A stretch of 64,000 bases of DNA. It comes from DATCJA01 sp963734635. GTDB lineage: Bacteria > Acidobacteriota > Vicinamibacteria > Vicinamibacterales > UBA2999. Position 1 is the stretch's first letter; each line of letters starts with the position of its first letter. Under the pieces are notes generated by a model that worked only from the letters and a program-made list of their open reading frames with translations, made no database searches and was not told the DNA's origin. Shown piece by piece: positions 11,545 through 21,889 of this stretch. Both the position numbers and the translations under genes were made by a program. The stretch spans positions 262,641 through 326,640 of the forward strand of contig CAVTIA010000012.1 of the NCBI GenBank assembly GCA_963734635.1, in the 5' to 3' direction.

Positions 11545-12048
11545 CTAGAGGGTTTTGACTCGAGCACCCGGCGGCGCACTGAGCACCATCTCGAGGTCTG
11601 AGACGGACGCTGGGGAAGGATTCTCGACGCCGACCAGAATGTTGCCGTCGGTGACTTCCGGGTCATACAGAGTCCGTCCACGGGTCGGCAGCAACGCCGA
11701 AACGACCAGCGTCGCCACCGTCGCAGTAATGGCGCCTAGCATCGTCAACTCAAAGATAATGATGAGGTTCGGCCACCACGCGTAGATCGGCAACCCTCCG
11801 ACATCGATGGGCCACGCGGTCTCGGTCAGCCACGTCAGTCCAAATCCGACGGACATTCCGATGAGACCGCCGAGGCAGGCCAGCCACCACATCCAAGTCG
11901 CCTTGTCCATGTGCCCGAATTCATAGTCCTCCATCGGCTGCGCGGATATGACCGTGATGTCGCGATCCGCGATCCCGGCTGCACGCAGCCGGTTCACCGC
12001 GTGCTGCGCGGCCTGCCCGTCCCGGTAGAGCCCGTAAACGGCCTTCAT
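11545..12048 (-). CDS. actD: Alternative complex III subunit D (DUF3341)
   Basis: 167 residues. It starts MKAVYGLYRDGQAAQHAVNR, the DUF3341 opening, and has two central hydrophobic helices (around WMWWLACLGGLIGMSVGFGL and LTMLGAITATVATLVVSALL). ActD is a membrane-anchoring subunit of alternative complex III, which oxidises quinol in place of cytochrome bc1. Its ATG overlaps the actC stop by four bases. It is the last gene of the operon seen here; no actF homologue follows. Confidence 0.88.
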   Translation of the reverse strand: MKAVYGLYRDGQAAQHAVNRLRAAGIADRDITVISAQPMEDYEFGHMDKATWMWWLACLGGLIGMSVGFGLTWLTETAWPIDVGGLPIYAWWPNLIIIFELTMLGAITATVATLVVSALLPTRGRTLYDPEVTDGNILVGVENPSPASVSDLEMVLSAPPGARVKTL

Positions 12049-13400
12049 AGATGGAGGTCCCCCAGCCGGTGCGCTTCAGTCGCTGGCGGAATGGGCTCGG
12101 GCGACGGATGCCCACCTGCCTTGAGCTCCCACATCGAGATAATCGGAACAACCTTCGCGAAGAGCACATACAGCAGGGCCATCGCTGCGAACGTCGACCC
12201 GGCGATGATGATCTCCGGAAGCGTAGGGCGGTAGACGCCGAAGCTGTACGGCAGATACTTGTGACCGAGCGCTGGAACGATGATCAGGAATCGCTCGAGC
12301 CACATGCCGACGATGACACCGAGCGAGGCGATCACACACCCCGTGATCGTGCGGAAGCGCCGGATCCCCATGAGCACGACCGGAAGCACAAAGTTTCCGA
12401 TCACCATCGTCCAGTAGAGCGGGGCGAATGAGTCGCGCTGTGTCCGCCAGAAGACCGCCATCTCCGCCGGTTCGTTGCCGTAGTACGTCACGAGCCGCTC
12501 GTTGAAGACGAAGTAGCCCCACAGCAGCGCCATGACCAGCAGCAGTTTCCCCAGATTCTCGAAGTGGACGGGGTGCAGGTATTCCTCGAGGTGAAGAAAC
12601 TTGCGGAGAACGGCCATCGCTATGAGCAGCCCCGCGATGCCGCTGAAAATAGCTCCGGCGACGAAGTATGGTCCGAAGATGGTGGTGTTCCACATGGGCA
12701 CCGGGGCCATCGAGAAGTCGAACGACACAATCGTGTGCACCGACACGGCCACTGGGATGATCGCAATGGCCATGATCTGCATCGCCGTCTCGAGTCGGTG
12801 CCACTGCTTCGGCGTGCCGCGCCATCCCAGCGCGAGCGCACCATAGATCCGCCGCCTCAACCCGGTGGACTTGTCGCGCACTACGGCAAAGTCCGGAATG
12901 ATTGGCAGCAGGAGAAACAGCACGCTCCCGGTCAGGTAGGTGTTGATCGCGAAGAAATCCCACACGAGCGGCGAACGGAAATTGGGCCAGATCATGCGCT
13001 CGCTCGGATAGGGAAAGAGCCAGAACGCCAACCACGGTCGTCCGAGGTGAATGATCGGAAACAGAGCGCCGATCATCAGCGCAAAGACGGTAATCACCTC
13101 CGCGCAGCGTGTCACCGGACGGCGCCAGCCGGCGTTCACCAGCCTGAGAATCGCCGAAATCAGCGTGCCTGCGTGGCTGATGCCGATCCAGAACACGAAG
13201 CTCGTGACGTAGAACCCCCAGTAGATCGGCCATCGGATACCCGTGATGCCGTAGCCGAGGTACGCCTGCGCCATCCACGTGGTCAGGCCGAGGCCGACGA
13301 TGCCGCCGAAGATGACGACGAGGAGATAGAACCGCCACGACGTGTTGAACAGCGGCCGCAGCAGGTCGCTGTTGATCCGCGCTCCGGTGGGATGGGTCAT
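12045..13400 (-). CDS. actC: Alternative complex III subunit C (NrfD/PsrC-like quinol-binding protein)
   Basis: 451 residues with about ten transmembrane helices. The NrfD/PsrC-type region is recognisable, for example WGFYVTSFVFWIGISHAGTL and IHLGRPWLAFWLFPYPSERM. This membrane subunit is thought to bind quinol and pass electrons to the Fe-S subunit. It overlaps both the Fe-S gene (13397-13400) and actD (12045-12048) by four bases, a tight operon. Rhodothermus-type complexes have a second homologue, ActF, which is not seen in this window. Confidence 0.9.
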   Translation of the reverse strand: MTHPTGARINSDLLRPLFNTSWRFYLLVVIFGGIVGLGLTTWMAQAYLGYGITGIRWPIYWGFYVTSFVFWIGISHAGTLISAILRLVNAGWRRPVTRCAEVITVFALMIGALFPIIHLGRPWLAFWLFPYPSERMIWPNFRSPLVWDFFAINTYLTGSVLFLLLPIIPDFAVVRDKSTGLRRRIYGALALGWRGTPKQWHRLETAMQIMAIAIIPVAVSVHTIVSFDFSMAPVPMWNTTIFGPYFVAGAIFSGIAGLLIAMAVLRKFLHLEEYLHPVHFENLGKLLLVMALLWGYFVFNERLVTYYGNEPAEMAVFWRTQRDSFAPLYWTMVIGNFVLPVVLMGIRRFRTITGCVIASLGVIVGMWLERFLIIVPALGHKYLPYSFGVYRPTLPEIIIAGSTFAAMALLYVLFAKVVPIISMWELKAGGHPSPEPIPPATEAHRLGDLHL

Positions 13401-14086
13401 ACGTCTGATAACCGTTCCAGATAGGCGACCTTGGGCCGTGTGCCGACGTCCTCGAGCAGCTTGCTGCTTCGCGGCGATCGCGACAGGCGCGACACTTCAC
13501 TCTCGGGGTCTTCGAGGTCGCCGAACACGAGCGCGCGTGGAGCGCATGACTGCACGCAAGCGGGCTGGATCTCTCGATCACGGAGCTCGCGCCCTTCTGC
13601 CTTCGCCTGAATCTGCGCACCCTTGATGCGCTGGACACAGAACGTGCACTTCTCCATGACGCCCACTTCGCGCAGCGACACATCCGGATTCAGCTGCAAG
13701 TGGAGAGGCTTGTCCCAGGAGGGGTTGAAGAAATCGAAGAAGCGAACGCTGTAAGGGCAGGCATTCGCGCAATACCGCGTGCCGATGCACCGGTTGTATA
13801 CCTGGGCGTTGAGCCCCTCGTCGGTGTGATGGCTTGCATACGTGGGACACACTGGCTCACAAGGGGCGTTGTCGCACTGCTGGCACATGACCGGCCGGAA
13901 CTTCAGTTGCACGTCGGGGAACTCGCCTTCCCAGTAACGTTCCACGCGAAGCCAGTGCTTTGCACGACCTCGTGCGGCCTGATCGGGACCAACGGTCGAA
14001 ATGTTGTTCTCGGCGTGGCACGCGACGACGCAGGCGCCACAGCCGTTACACCGGTCCAAATCGGCCGCCATCCCCCATCGAGCCAT
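13397..14086 (-). CDS. Alternative complex III Fe-S subunit (B2 half of ActB)
   Basis: 229 residues, a four-cluster ferredoxin-like protein. Cys motifs in order: CNGCGACVVAC (about 14-24), CQQCDNAPCEPVC, CIGTRYCANACP, and CTFC with CVQSC near the C-terminus. In Rhodothermus ActB is one chain with a molybdopterin-oxidoreductase-type part fused to this part; here it is a separate gene starting five bases after the first half. It probably wires quinol oxidation to the heme subunit on the periplasmic side. Confidence 0.9.
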   Translation of the reverse strand: MARWGMAADLDRCNGCGACVVACHAENNISTVGPDQAARGRAKHWLRVERYWEGEFPDVQLKFRPVMCQQCDNAPCEPVCPTYASHHTDEGLNAQVYNRCIGTRYCANACPYSVRFFDFFNPSWDKPLHLQLNPDVSLREVGVMEKCTFCVQRIKGAQIQAKAEGRELRDREIQPACVQSCAPRALVFGDLEDPESEVSRLSRSPRSSKLLEDVGTRPKVAYLERLSDV

Positions 14087-14091
14087 GTTTG

Positions 14092-16354
14092 CTACCTCTC
14101 CTGCTCCACGTGCTCTCGCATCCCGCCAGCGAACAGGATCAGACGCCCGTCAGGCGGCCCCACGCGCGAAACACGCACGCGCGTTGCGGCCCACGCCAAT
14201 GCGCCGGTGACAGGTTCGGTAAGCGGGGCCACGATCTCCATCGGATTCGCTCCGCGGCCGCTGGCGTAGCGCGTGAAAAACCGATGCCCCTGCCCTACGG
14301 GCATGGCTACGACGTCAGGCGCAATACCCGGCGTGATGACCACGGAGCCGCGTATGGCCCCCTGTGTGGACGCGACCTCGACGACATCACCTTCACCAAG
14401 CCCCAGCTTTACTGCCGTGCTCGGATTGATCTCGATCCAGCTGCTCCACATCGCCGACGTCATCGGGTCCGGCATCTCCTGCAGCCACGGCAGGTGAGCC
14501 AGCGAGCCGTCGAAGAACGTGCTCGACGGATACGGCAGGAAATGGAAGGGATATTCGCTCGCCTCGCCGTCGAACCGCGGTTCCTCATACGCTTGTGCGA
14601 CAGTCGGTGCATTGACCGCCGCGGCCGACTGACGCGCCAGCGCTGCCGGAAGCGTGCCCGACCACATCCCCTTGCCCTGTGCGTCGGTCCAGGCATCCAC
14701 ATCCGGTGCGGCCGGAGGAAGCGCCCCGAACGAGGCCGCGAGCATTTCTTCGAACGACTGCCATGGAAACTCGAGCGGCCGTTGCAGCCGGCGAGCGATG
14801 TCGAGCAGTACGTCCGGCGTGGCGCGCGTGTCGTACAAGGGACGCATCACGGCGGGCGCTACGCTGACAACCGACGCCTGCGCACCGGACTCAGGCACCG
14901 CCTCGGTCCACGCTTCCAGAAACGAATGATCGGGCAGGATGAGATCCGCCATCACGCTCGTCTCGTCGAGGAAGCTGCCAAAGCTGACGATGTACGGCAC
15001 CTTGTCGAGCCCGTCGCGGACGCGCCAGGCAGGAGGCGCCGTAAACACAGGATTTACTCCGTCGACGAACAGCACCTCCGCCGTGGAACCGCTGGCCAGA
15101 GCAGCACTCCATTGCGCAAGGGCAAGCGCCGGGGGAGCACCAGGCGCGGGAGCCTTTACGGCAACCGCCACGTCGAATTGCGGCGTGAACGAAATGCCCC
15201 CCTGGCGATCGATGTTGCCGACCAGCGTGTTGAGAGCATTGACGGCCAGCGCCGTGAAGATCCCGTTGGTATGCGCGAGCGGCCGGTCCTCCCGCAATCG
15301 CCACCGCCGGACTCTCCCCGACGAAGCGGCGCGCCAAACGTGCGAGACGGACAGCTGGCACACCAGTAATCTCTTCAACCCGTTGGGGCGAATAGGCCGC
15401 CAGCCCTTCATTCCATCCGGCCAGCAGCCGAACCGCGCTGGACGCGGGCGGAACAGGGAGAAGCTTCTCAGCCATGATGAGATGCGCCAGGCCCAGGGCA
15501 AGAACCCCTTCGGTGCCCGGCCGGACGGGCACCCACTCGTCGGCATTTGCACCGGTCTGCGACATGCGCGATTCGACTTGCACGAACGATCCGCGTATGC
15601 CGGGTCGACCGCGGCGCATCTGACCGTAGCCGACGCTTTGCGCCACCGGCGAATTCCATGTCCCGAGGAAATCAGCACCGAAACTGAGGACGTGCCGTGC
15701 GTTGGCGAGATCAAACGTTGGCAGTTGCTCGCGTCCGAAGCTCAGCGCGTTCGCACGGCGCAGCACTTCGTCACCGAACAGATCGTGCGCAACCGGCGCA
15801 GGGGCGCCGAATCGCGCCAGAAATTGACGTATCAGAACGTCGCGATGACTCGCGCCGCTGCGCGCCAGACACGCGAGCGACTTCTGATTCCCGGCCGCCT
15901 CGAGCGTATTCAGCCTCGACACAACCTCGCCGATTGCGTCGTCCCAGGAGATCGCGTCGTATCGACCGTCGCCACGCGAACCGGAACGCTTCAGCGGCTG
16001 CGTGATTCGGTCCGGGTGGTAGGTAATCTGGATGCCGGCCTGGCCGCGCGGACACAGGCCGCCTCGATTGACCAGGTGCTCCGGCGCGCCCTCGAGTTTC
16101 TTCGCCGCGGACATCCGGACGATGCCCGCCTGACCGTCGCGGAGCACATCGGCCTCTGCATCCATGACGCGAACGGTGAGCCCGCATCCCGCCCGGCAGA
16201 GCGGACAGACGCCCGGCTTCCATACGGCGATACCGGGGACGATGTCCTCGCCGGGCAGGAATCGAATGATCTGGTTTTCGGGGTTGCCGCAACTGGCGAG
16301 CGCCGCGCTCGTGCCGGTGACCGCCGTGAGCTTGATGAACGAGCGACGATCCAT
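14092..16354 (-). pseudogene. Alternative complex III molybdopterin-type subunit (B1 half of ActB), one frameshift
   Basis: Starts MDRRSFIKLTAVTGTSAALA, a Tat-like leader followed by a Cys. The first 350 or so residues have the CPLCRAGCG motif and molybdopterin-oxidoreductase folds; ActB of this complex is known to lack the cofactor. The frame breaks near 15275-15290, after AVAIAGGPAA: the true sequence resumes one base out of phase at AHTNGIFTALAVNALNTLVG and continues to the stop at 14092. Removing one base there restores a protein of about 750 residues. The rest of the operon is intact, so this may be an assembly error rather than a dead gene. Confidence 0.8.
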
Positions 16355-16372
16355 TAGACAGCACCACGACCC

Positions 16373-16450
16373 GCAAAATGCAAAATGCAAAATGCAAACA
16401 ACGCGCTAAACGTCCTCGTTTGAATTTTGAATTTTGAATCTTGCATTTGC
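16373..16450 (-). repeat. 7-bp repeat array between the cytochrome and ActB1 genes
   Basis: Left part: GCAAAAT three times exactly (16373-16393) plus GCAAAC. Right part: TTTGAAT three times exactly (16419-16439), then CTTGCAT. The right units are near reverse complements of the left ones (each differs at one base), so the transcript can form a mismatched hairpin. It lies between the cytochrome stop and the ActB1 start. Confidence 0.85.
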
Positions 16451-17503
16451 TAGAAGTGACACGTCAGGCAATCAATCGACGCCTTCCGTTCGTTATGGCA
16501 ATTTACGCAGAAGCCCATCGTGTGCTCGACGTTCCGCTGCGCCACGGTCTGTTCTGCGACGTTCCCGTGACAGGTCGAGCATTCGACCTTCGCTCGGATG
16601 TGCGGCGCATGATTGAACTTGACGTGATCTTCGTTGGCGAACCCGTAGACGCGTTGCCACGCCAGGTCGATGCCCTTGTCTCGCATCGCCGCCATCTGCT
16701 GGATGCGAGGCCTATCGGTCGCAATGGCATCGTGGCAGATCATGCAGGTCCTGAGGCCCGGAATGCCCGCCACCGGTCCCTTGTCCACCCCTTCGTGGCA
16801 GAACTCGCACATGACGCCCTTGCCGACGTGCGTGTTGTGCGGGAACTCGATCGGCTGTTGCGCGTCGGGCCGCCGATTCAGAAAGTCATTGACGGCCGCG
16901 CCGAATGTGGGACGTGCGGTTGTAAACACGCCGGTGGGCTGGCCGGGAAGCGGTGGCAGCTCTTTCGTCGTCGCTGACGTGGGCGACGTTCGACTGCACG
17001 TACCGACACGCCACGCCGGTCGCCAGCGCAGCGACGCACACCGCCACAAGCACGATGAAACGCGTGGGGACGCGCAGGAGGACTCTCCGACTCAGCGTCC
17101 GCGGGTCTTCGGTCCGAGGCTGCGCAGATAAGTTGACGATGTGCCAGACGTCCTGGTCCGGCATCTTCCCCTTGAACCCCACCATCTTGGAGTTGGGACC
17201 CGCGCCATTGACGATCACGGTGAAGATTTCCCCGTCGGACGATCCGTGAACCCACGTGGCGTCGGTCAGGTCCGGAGGGTTGGAGTCTTTCGGCGCGAGA
17301 GGGCCGTTCCCTTTCGCGTCGGCATTGTGGCAGAAGGCACAGTATTTCTTGAACGCGGCTGCACCCGCAGTGATGGAAGCCGGCGTCGACGAGACCGGGT
17401 TCTTGAGCGCTCGAGCAGCGGCATTGCCGCCAGGGGTCTGAGCGTAAGCTGTGAATGCGAACAGCACCACAGCAACCGCGATGAATCCGTTGATAGATTG
17501 CAT
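16450..17503 (-). pseudogene. Alternative complex III cytochromes: monoheme (ActE-like) joined to pentaheme (ActA), one frameshift
   Basis: The chosen start MQSINGFIAVAVVLFAFTAY gives a signal peptide. A monoheme domain follows (CAFCH), then without a stop a membrane anchor RFIVLVAVCVAALATG. The frame is lost at about 16963-16965 (a run of three bases that reads correctly with one fewer), then resumes as ELPPLPGQPTGVF and carries five CxxCH motifs: CEFCH, CMICH, CSTCH, CVNCH, CLTCH. Five hemes match ActA. Elsewhere the monoheme and pentaheme subunits are separate; here either they are fused or a second indel removed a stop. First gene of the operon. Confidence 0.75.
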
Positions 17504-17643
17504 GGGTATGTTCGATTCTTGCATATGGCGTACCGGTCGACGCAATCGCGTGGCCGACTGCAGTGACCGGGGTCCAGCTGCTGGTATTCGAGGAAGGATG
17601 GGGCCTGATTTTCGAGTTTTGGTCCCGACTTACGAAACCCTGG

Positions 17644-18474
17644 TTAATGTGTCATCGCATACAGCATGACGTCGATGCCGAGAGCATATCCATCAGGAGA
17701 GAACTGGTAGAAGAATCCGGGGTCCTCACCTTCGCGTTCCCACGAATCGGCGACATCGGTGTTGTGCGTCATCAGCACCATGATGCGCCCGTGGTCGTCT
17801 CGAATCGCACGCAGATGTACCTCAGCGCTGTCGGATCCGCGTTCAGAAGTGGTCTGTCCCCCGACGCCTCGCCAGAACTGGATGTTTGTGATCTGCGGAA
17901 CCTTCACGACCTCGAACATGCTTCGCAGCATCGGATCGTCGAGCGGCACTTCCTCGATGGGATAATCGGACGGCGGAAGAACCTTGGCGATTTCCGTTGA
18001 CCATTGCCGCCACGCGAGCGTGCCCCAGAAGTCGTCAACCCAGAGAAAGCCGCCCTTCAACAAGTAGGTGCGCAACCGCTCGGTTTCGCCGGGACCGAAT
18101 CCGAGTGATCCGACGTCGGACGCCATCGTCATCGGACAATTGAACAGCGCATCGTCGGTCAGCCGCACCACGAAGTGATTCGGCTGGCCTTCCGCACTGC
18201 GGCTGACCCGCGTCTTCGTGAGCTCTGACAATCGCGTCGTCAGGTTGATTTCAGCAAACGGGTAGTCCGTCTGCCATCCGATGCCCATCGGCTCTACGCG
18301 CACGCTTCGGTACGCGAGGCGGCACACCACGAAACCCGCATCTGGCATGCGCGGTGGGGCGTATCTGGCGGCGAGGCTTCCTTCGCGAAACCTGTAGCCC
18401 TGCGCATAGGCGGCTACTGCCGCCAGCGCTAACACAGCGCCCATCAGCAGAACGAGGGAGGGCCCCCGTCTCAT
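17644..18474 (-). CDS. DUF4159 domain protein, exported
   Basis: 276 residues from ATG 18474, chosen because it opens a signal peptide (MRRGPSLVLLMGAVLALAAV, cleavage after AYAQ). The DUF4159 region shows QTDYPFAEINLTTRLSELTK, a YLLKGGFLWVDDFWG segment and the C-terminal MTHNTDVADSWEREGED motif. DUF4159 is related to glutamine-amidotransferase-like ThuA folds; the function is unknown. It is clearly paralogous to the protein at 45666-46469. Divergent from the CoA transferase. Confidence 0.85.
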   Translation of the reverse strand: MRRGPSLVLLMGAVLALAAVAAYAQGYRFREGSLAARYAPPRMPDAGFVVCRLAYRSVRVEPMGIGWQTDYPFAEINLTTRLSELTKTRVSRSAEGQPNHFVVRLTDDALFNCPMTMASDVGSLGFGPGETERLRTYLLKGGFLWVDDFWGTLAWRQWSTEIAKVLPPSDYPIEEVPLDDPMLRSMFEVVKVPQITNIQFWRGVGGQTTSERGSDSAEVHLRAIRDDHGRIMVLMTHNTDVADSWEREGEDPGFFYQFSPDGYALGIDVMLYAMTH

Positions 18475-18554
18475 ACAACGAGTGTACCGCAGGCGCGCGA
18501 TCCCGGCTGGCGGTGTCATGGATTCCCGCGGGAGCAACGGTATAGCATTTCGCC

Positions 18555-19764
18555 GTGGATCATTCCAGAGAACTCGCTCGCCCCCTCGAAGGAATCACCG
18601 TTTTGGATCTCAGCCGGGTGCTTTCCGGACCGTATTGCACCATGCAGCTCGCGGACATGGGCGCCCGAGTCATCAAGATCGAGCGGCCGGGGCTTGGCGA
18701 CGATACGCGGGCGTGGGGTCCCCCGTTTGTAAACGGCGAAAGTGCGTATTTCCTGAGCATCAATCGAAACAAGGAAAGCCTCACGCTGAACTTCAAGCAC
18801 CCTGAGGGCCGACGACTGCTGGACGAGCTGATTGCGCGCGCAGACATTCTCGTCGAGAACTTTCGACCGGGTACGCTCGACGAGATGGGGCTCGGATACG
18901 AGGCGCTGCACGCCAAGCACCCCCGGCTGATCTACACGTCAATCTCGGGCTTCGGCCACAGCGGTCCGCTACGCGAGCGCGCGGGATACGACGCCGTCCT
19001 GCAGGGCGAGGCGGGCATCATGAGCCTCACGGGACCTCCGGATGCCTGCGGATACAAGGTTGGGAGTTGCAATCGCCGACCTTGCCGCCGGACTGTTCGC
19101 GGCACAAGGCACTTTGCTGGCTCTGTACGCGCGCGAGCGAACCGGCCGCGGGCAGCATGTCGATATCGCAATGCTCGACTCGGTCGCCGCATTGCTGACC
19201 TATCAGGCAGGCATCTATTTCGTGACCGGGACGCCACCGGAACGGCACGGCAACGCACACCCGACCGTCGCTCCGTACGAAACGTTTCAGGCGGCTGATG
19301 GTGAAGTGGTGCTGGCGGCGGGAAACGACGAGCTCTGGCGAAAATTCTGTCGCGTCGCCGGTCTCGACGCCTTCGCGGCTGATCCTCGCTTTGCGACGAA
19401 CCGCGACCGCGTTCGCAACTACGGAGCGCTGCGCCCAATCGTCGCCGAGGCGTTTTTAAAGCACACCCGATCGCAGTGGCTCGAAATGCTGAACGATGCG
19501 GGAATCCCGGCGGGGCCGGTTCGGAACCTCCAGGAAGTCCTGACGGACGAGCAGCTCCTGGCGCGCGAAATGGTGCATGTGCTGCAGCATTCAAGCGCAG
19601 GACCGGTGCAGGTGCTTGGGGTCCCCGTGAAATTGTCTGCAACGCCCGGTGCCGTACGTCGCCCGCCACCGGCGCTGGGGGAACACACCGAAGAAATCCT
19701 GACCGGAGACTTGGGGCTTGCCACATCGCAGCTCACCGACATGCGTGCGGCAGGGGTTATCTGA
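18555..19764 (+). pseudogene. Family III CoA transferase (CaiB/BaiF type), one frameshift
   Basis: Starts MDHSRELARPLEGITVLDLS with LSGPYCTMQLADMGARVIKI, the classic family opening. The Asp in RAGYDAVLQGEAG is the expected acyl-anhydride residue. At about 19057-19060 a GGG run breaks the frame: with GG the product reads YKVGVAIADLAAGLF and runs intact to 19764 (about 400 residues, normal). The C-terminal half is the typical AMLDSVAALLTYQAGIYFV and AGIPAGPVRNLQEVL. Substrate is unknown; the neighbouring malonyl-CoA-synthetase-like gene suggests dicarboxylate or short acyl-CoA metabolism. Confidence 0.8.
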
Positions 19765-19769
19765 CCACG

Positions 19770-19825
19770 GAACCCGAACTGAAACCTGTGAACCGGGACC
19801 TGAGAACCTTGAACCGGAACCAGAG
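19770..19825. repeat. Degenerate 7-bp repeat array
   Basis: Eight 7-base steps between the two converging genes: GAACCCG, AACTGAA, ACCTGTG, AACCGGG, ACCTGAG, AACCTTG, AACCGGA, ACCAGAG. The AACC core recurs once per step. No inverted partner is obvious. Same period as the other arrays. Confidence 0.6.
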
Positions 19826-19849
19826 CACCCGTGCAGCCGGTGAACCTGT

Positions 19850-21310
19850 CTATCCCGGGAACAAGGCGGCTACTTCAGGTTTGATGACCTTGCCGACGGC
19901 GTTGCGCGGCAGCGCGTCGACCGTGCGCATCGCTCGCGGTAACTTGTACGGCGCCAGACGATCCTTGGCCCACTGCTGCAGTTCCTGAAGCGACAACGCG
20001 GCGCTCGGACGCAGCTCGATCGCCGCCGCCACGCGTTCGCCCCACTCCTCGTCGGCTACACCAACCACTGCACATTCGGCGACCGCTGGATGCGATCGCA
20101 GCACGTCTTCGATTTCAAGCGCCGACACCTTGAAGCCGCCGGTCTTGATGATGTCGACAGTGGTGCGGCCGAGCAGACGATACGCGCCGTTCTCCCTCAC
20201 TGCCATGTCGCCCGTACGGAACCAGCCTTCCCGAAATGCCGCTGCCGTGTCGGCAGCACGACCCCAGTACTCGAGAAACACCAGGGAACCGCGAACTTCG
20301 ATCTCGCCCGGCGCGCCCTCCCCCACCGGCCGACCAGACTCGTCAACGAGCTGCACCTCGACGCCAGGCATCGGATTTCCGACAAACCCCGGACGCCGCT
20401 CACCGTGCAGCGGATTCGACAGGATCATGCCGGTCTCGGTCATTCCGTAACGTTCGAGCAGAGTGTGTCGAGTTATCTCGCGCCACCGGGTAAGCGTCTG
20501 GACAGGCAGGGCGGCCGACCCGCACATCATCAACCGGGCTCGTCTGGCGCCAGCCGACCACGCCTCTTGCACATCGGCGCTGGCGGCATCCCAGGCGGCA
20601 ATCAGTCGGTGGTAGATCGTCGGCACGGCGGTAAACACCGTGATCTCGCCCGACCGGAACCGTTCCCATACGGTCAGCGCGTCGAATGCGGGCAGGATCT
20701 CGCACGTTGCGCATACTGCGAAGGCGGACAGCAGTCCGTTCATGATCCCGTGGGCATGGTGCAGCGGAAGCGTCAACAGCATGCGATCAGTTGAACGCCA
20801 CTCCCAGGCTTCGACCATGGCGGCGACTTCCGCTCCGACGATGGCGTGCGTAGTGACCACGCCTTTCGGGCGGCCCGTCGTGCCGCTGGTGTAGACGATC
20901 ATGGCGCGTCGCTGGGCGCCGATGTGCGGCAATTGTTCTCGCGGTTGGGCGCTCAGCGCGTCGGCCACTGCAAGGAATCGGCTGCCGCAATTCTCCGCAA
21001 TGGGCGCCAGAACGCCTGACGCAGCACGACTGCTGATCACAGCCTTCGCGCCGGCGTCGCGGATGACGTACTCGAGTTCCGGCGCCGGATGGGAAACAGC
21101 GAGTGGTACGGCGATGCCGCCAGCTCGCCAGATCCCACGCTGTACGGCTGCGTACTCGAGACCGGGCGGAATCAGGAACGCGACGCGTGTCTCCGCCAGG
21201 TCTTCAGCACCACCGAGCAACGCACCGACGACGGAACGCGACGCTCGGTCGAGGTCTGCGTAGGTATAATTGTGGCCTTCGACGACCACGGCAACGCGAT
21301 CTTGATTCAT
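19850..21310 (-). CDS. Acyl-CoA synthetase, malonyl/methylmalonyl-CoA synthetase (MatB/ACSF3)-like
   Basis: 486 residues from ATG 21310; the frame extends upstream only through a 7-bp repeat. ANL-superfamily motifs: MIVYTSGTTGRPKGV (about 136-150), RYGMTETGMILSNPLHGERR, WFRTGDMAV, and the catalytic Lys in RNAVGKVIKPEV near the end. The MTETGM-SNPL stretch resembles MatB and ACSF3, enzymes that activate malonate or methylmalonate with ATP and CoA. Convergent with the CoA transferase. The substrate assignment is inference. Confidence 0.82.
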   Translation of the reverse strand: MNQDRVAVVVEGHNYTYADLDRASRSVVGALLGGAEDLAETRVAFLIPPGLEYAAVQRGIWRAGGIAVPLAVSHPAPELEYVIRDAGAKAVISSRAASGVLAPIAENCGSRFLAVADALSAQPREQLPHIGAQRRAMIVYTSGTTGRPKGVVTTHAIVGAEVAAMVEAWEWRSTDRMLLTLPLHHAHGIMNGLLSAFAVCATCEILPAFDALTVWERFRSGEITVFTAVPTIYHRLIAAWDAASADVQEAWSAGARRARLMMCGSAALPVQTLTRWREITRHTLLERYGMTETGMILSNPLHGERRPGFVGNPMPGVEVQLVDESGRPVGEGAPGEIEVRGSLVFLEYWGRAADTAAAFREGWFRTGDMAVRENGAYRLLGRTTVDIIKTGGFKVSALEIEDVLRSHPAVAECAVVGVADEEWGERVAAAIELRPSAALSLQELQQWAKDRLAPYKLPRAMRTVDALPRNAVGKVIKPEVAALFPG

Positions 21311-21322
21311 ACTTGCAAACCG

Positions 21323-21408
21323 GGGATCGGGGATCTGGGATCCGGGATCAGGGATCCGGGATCCGGGATCAGAAACCACTAACCACTAACCACCAACCAC
21401 TAACCAGC
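21323..21408. repeat. Two adjacent 7-bp repeat arrays
   Basis: GGGATC plus one variable base occurs seven times at perfect 7-base spacing (starts 21323, 21330, 21337, 21344, 21351, 21358, 21365). It is followed at 21374 by AACCACT, AACCACT, AACCACC, AACCACT, AACCAGC, five units at the same spacing. They fill the divergent gap between the acyl-CoA synthetase and the peroxiredoxin, where both promoters should lie. Confidence 0.92.
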
Positions 21409-21409
21409 T

Positions 21410-21872
21410 ATGCCGTCTCATTGAACCAGGTAAGAAAGCGCCAGCCTTCTCCTTGAAGGACCAACACGGCAACACACATCGCCTCACCGATTATCAGGGG
21501 CGACATGTGATTTTGTATTTCTACCCCAAGGACGACACGCCTGGCTGCACGCAGGAGTCATGCGACTTCCAGGCGGCACTGCCGCAGCTGAAACGACGCG
21601 ATGCGGTCGTCCTCGGCGTCAGCATTCTCGACGAAGCGAGCAAGTCCAGGTTCGCCACCAAGCACGGCCTGACGTTCCCACTCCTGGCCGACGCCAACCA
21701 CGAAGTCGCCGAGAAGTACGGAGTCTGGCAGCAGAAATCGCGCTATGGACGTTCGTACATGGGGATCGTACGGACTACGTATCTGATTGGACCCGATGGC
21801 AAGGTCGTCGAGCGCTGGGACAACGTGAAGGTGGACGGGCACGCTGATACGGTGGCGGCTGCGATATCGTGA
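21410..21872 (+). pseudogene. bcp: Thiol peroxiredoxin (Bcp type), probable one-base error after the start
   Basis: The body is a normal Bcp: VILYFYPKDDTPGCTQESCD has the peroxidatic Cys and the second Cys five residues later, giving a 1-Cys or atypical 2-Cys enzyme that reduces peroxides with thioredoxin. The conserved N-terminus IEPGKKAPAFSLKDQHG is encoded directly upstream but has no start codon; the ATG at 21410 (MP) is one base out of phase. Dropping the T at 21416 gives a standard MPLIEPGKKAPAF opening. Otherwise an internal start near 21453 would remove the first strand. Confidence 0.75.
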
Positions 21873-21889
21873 GCGCGGCGTGAGATCGT

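Noticed and set aside
12076..13683. Second minus-strand open frame overlapping actC and the Fe-S gene
   Set aside because: Out-of-frame reading of actC; no membrane helices, whereas the actC frame has about ten.
13960..16357. Two long plus-strand open frames opposite the Fe-S and ActB1 genes
   Set aside because: Antisense to clear molybdopterin and Fe-S motifs; Arg-rich translation with no domain.
21323..21408. Possible CRISPR array
   Set aside because: Units are 7 bp with no spacers and no cas genes nearby; a tandem repeat instead.
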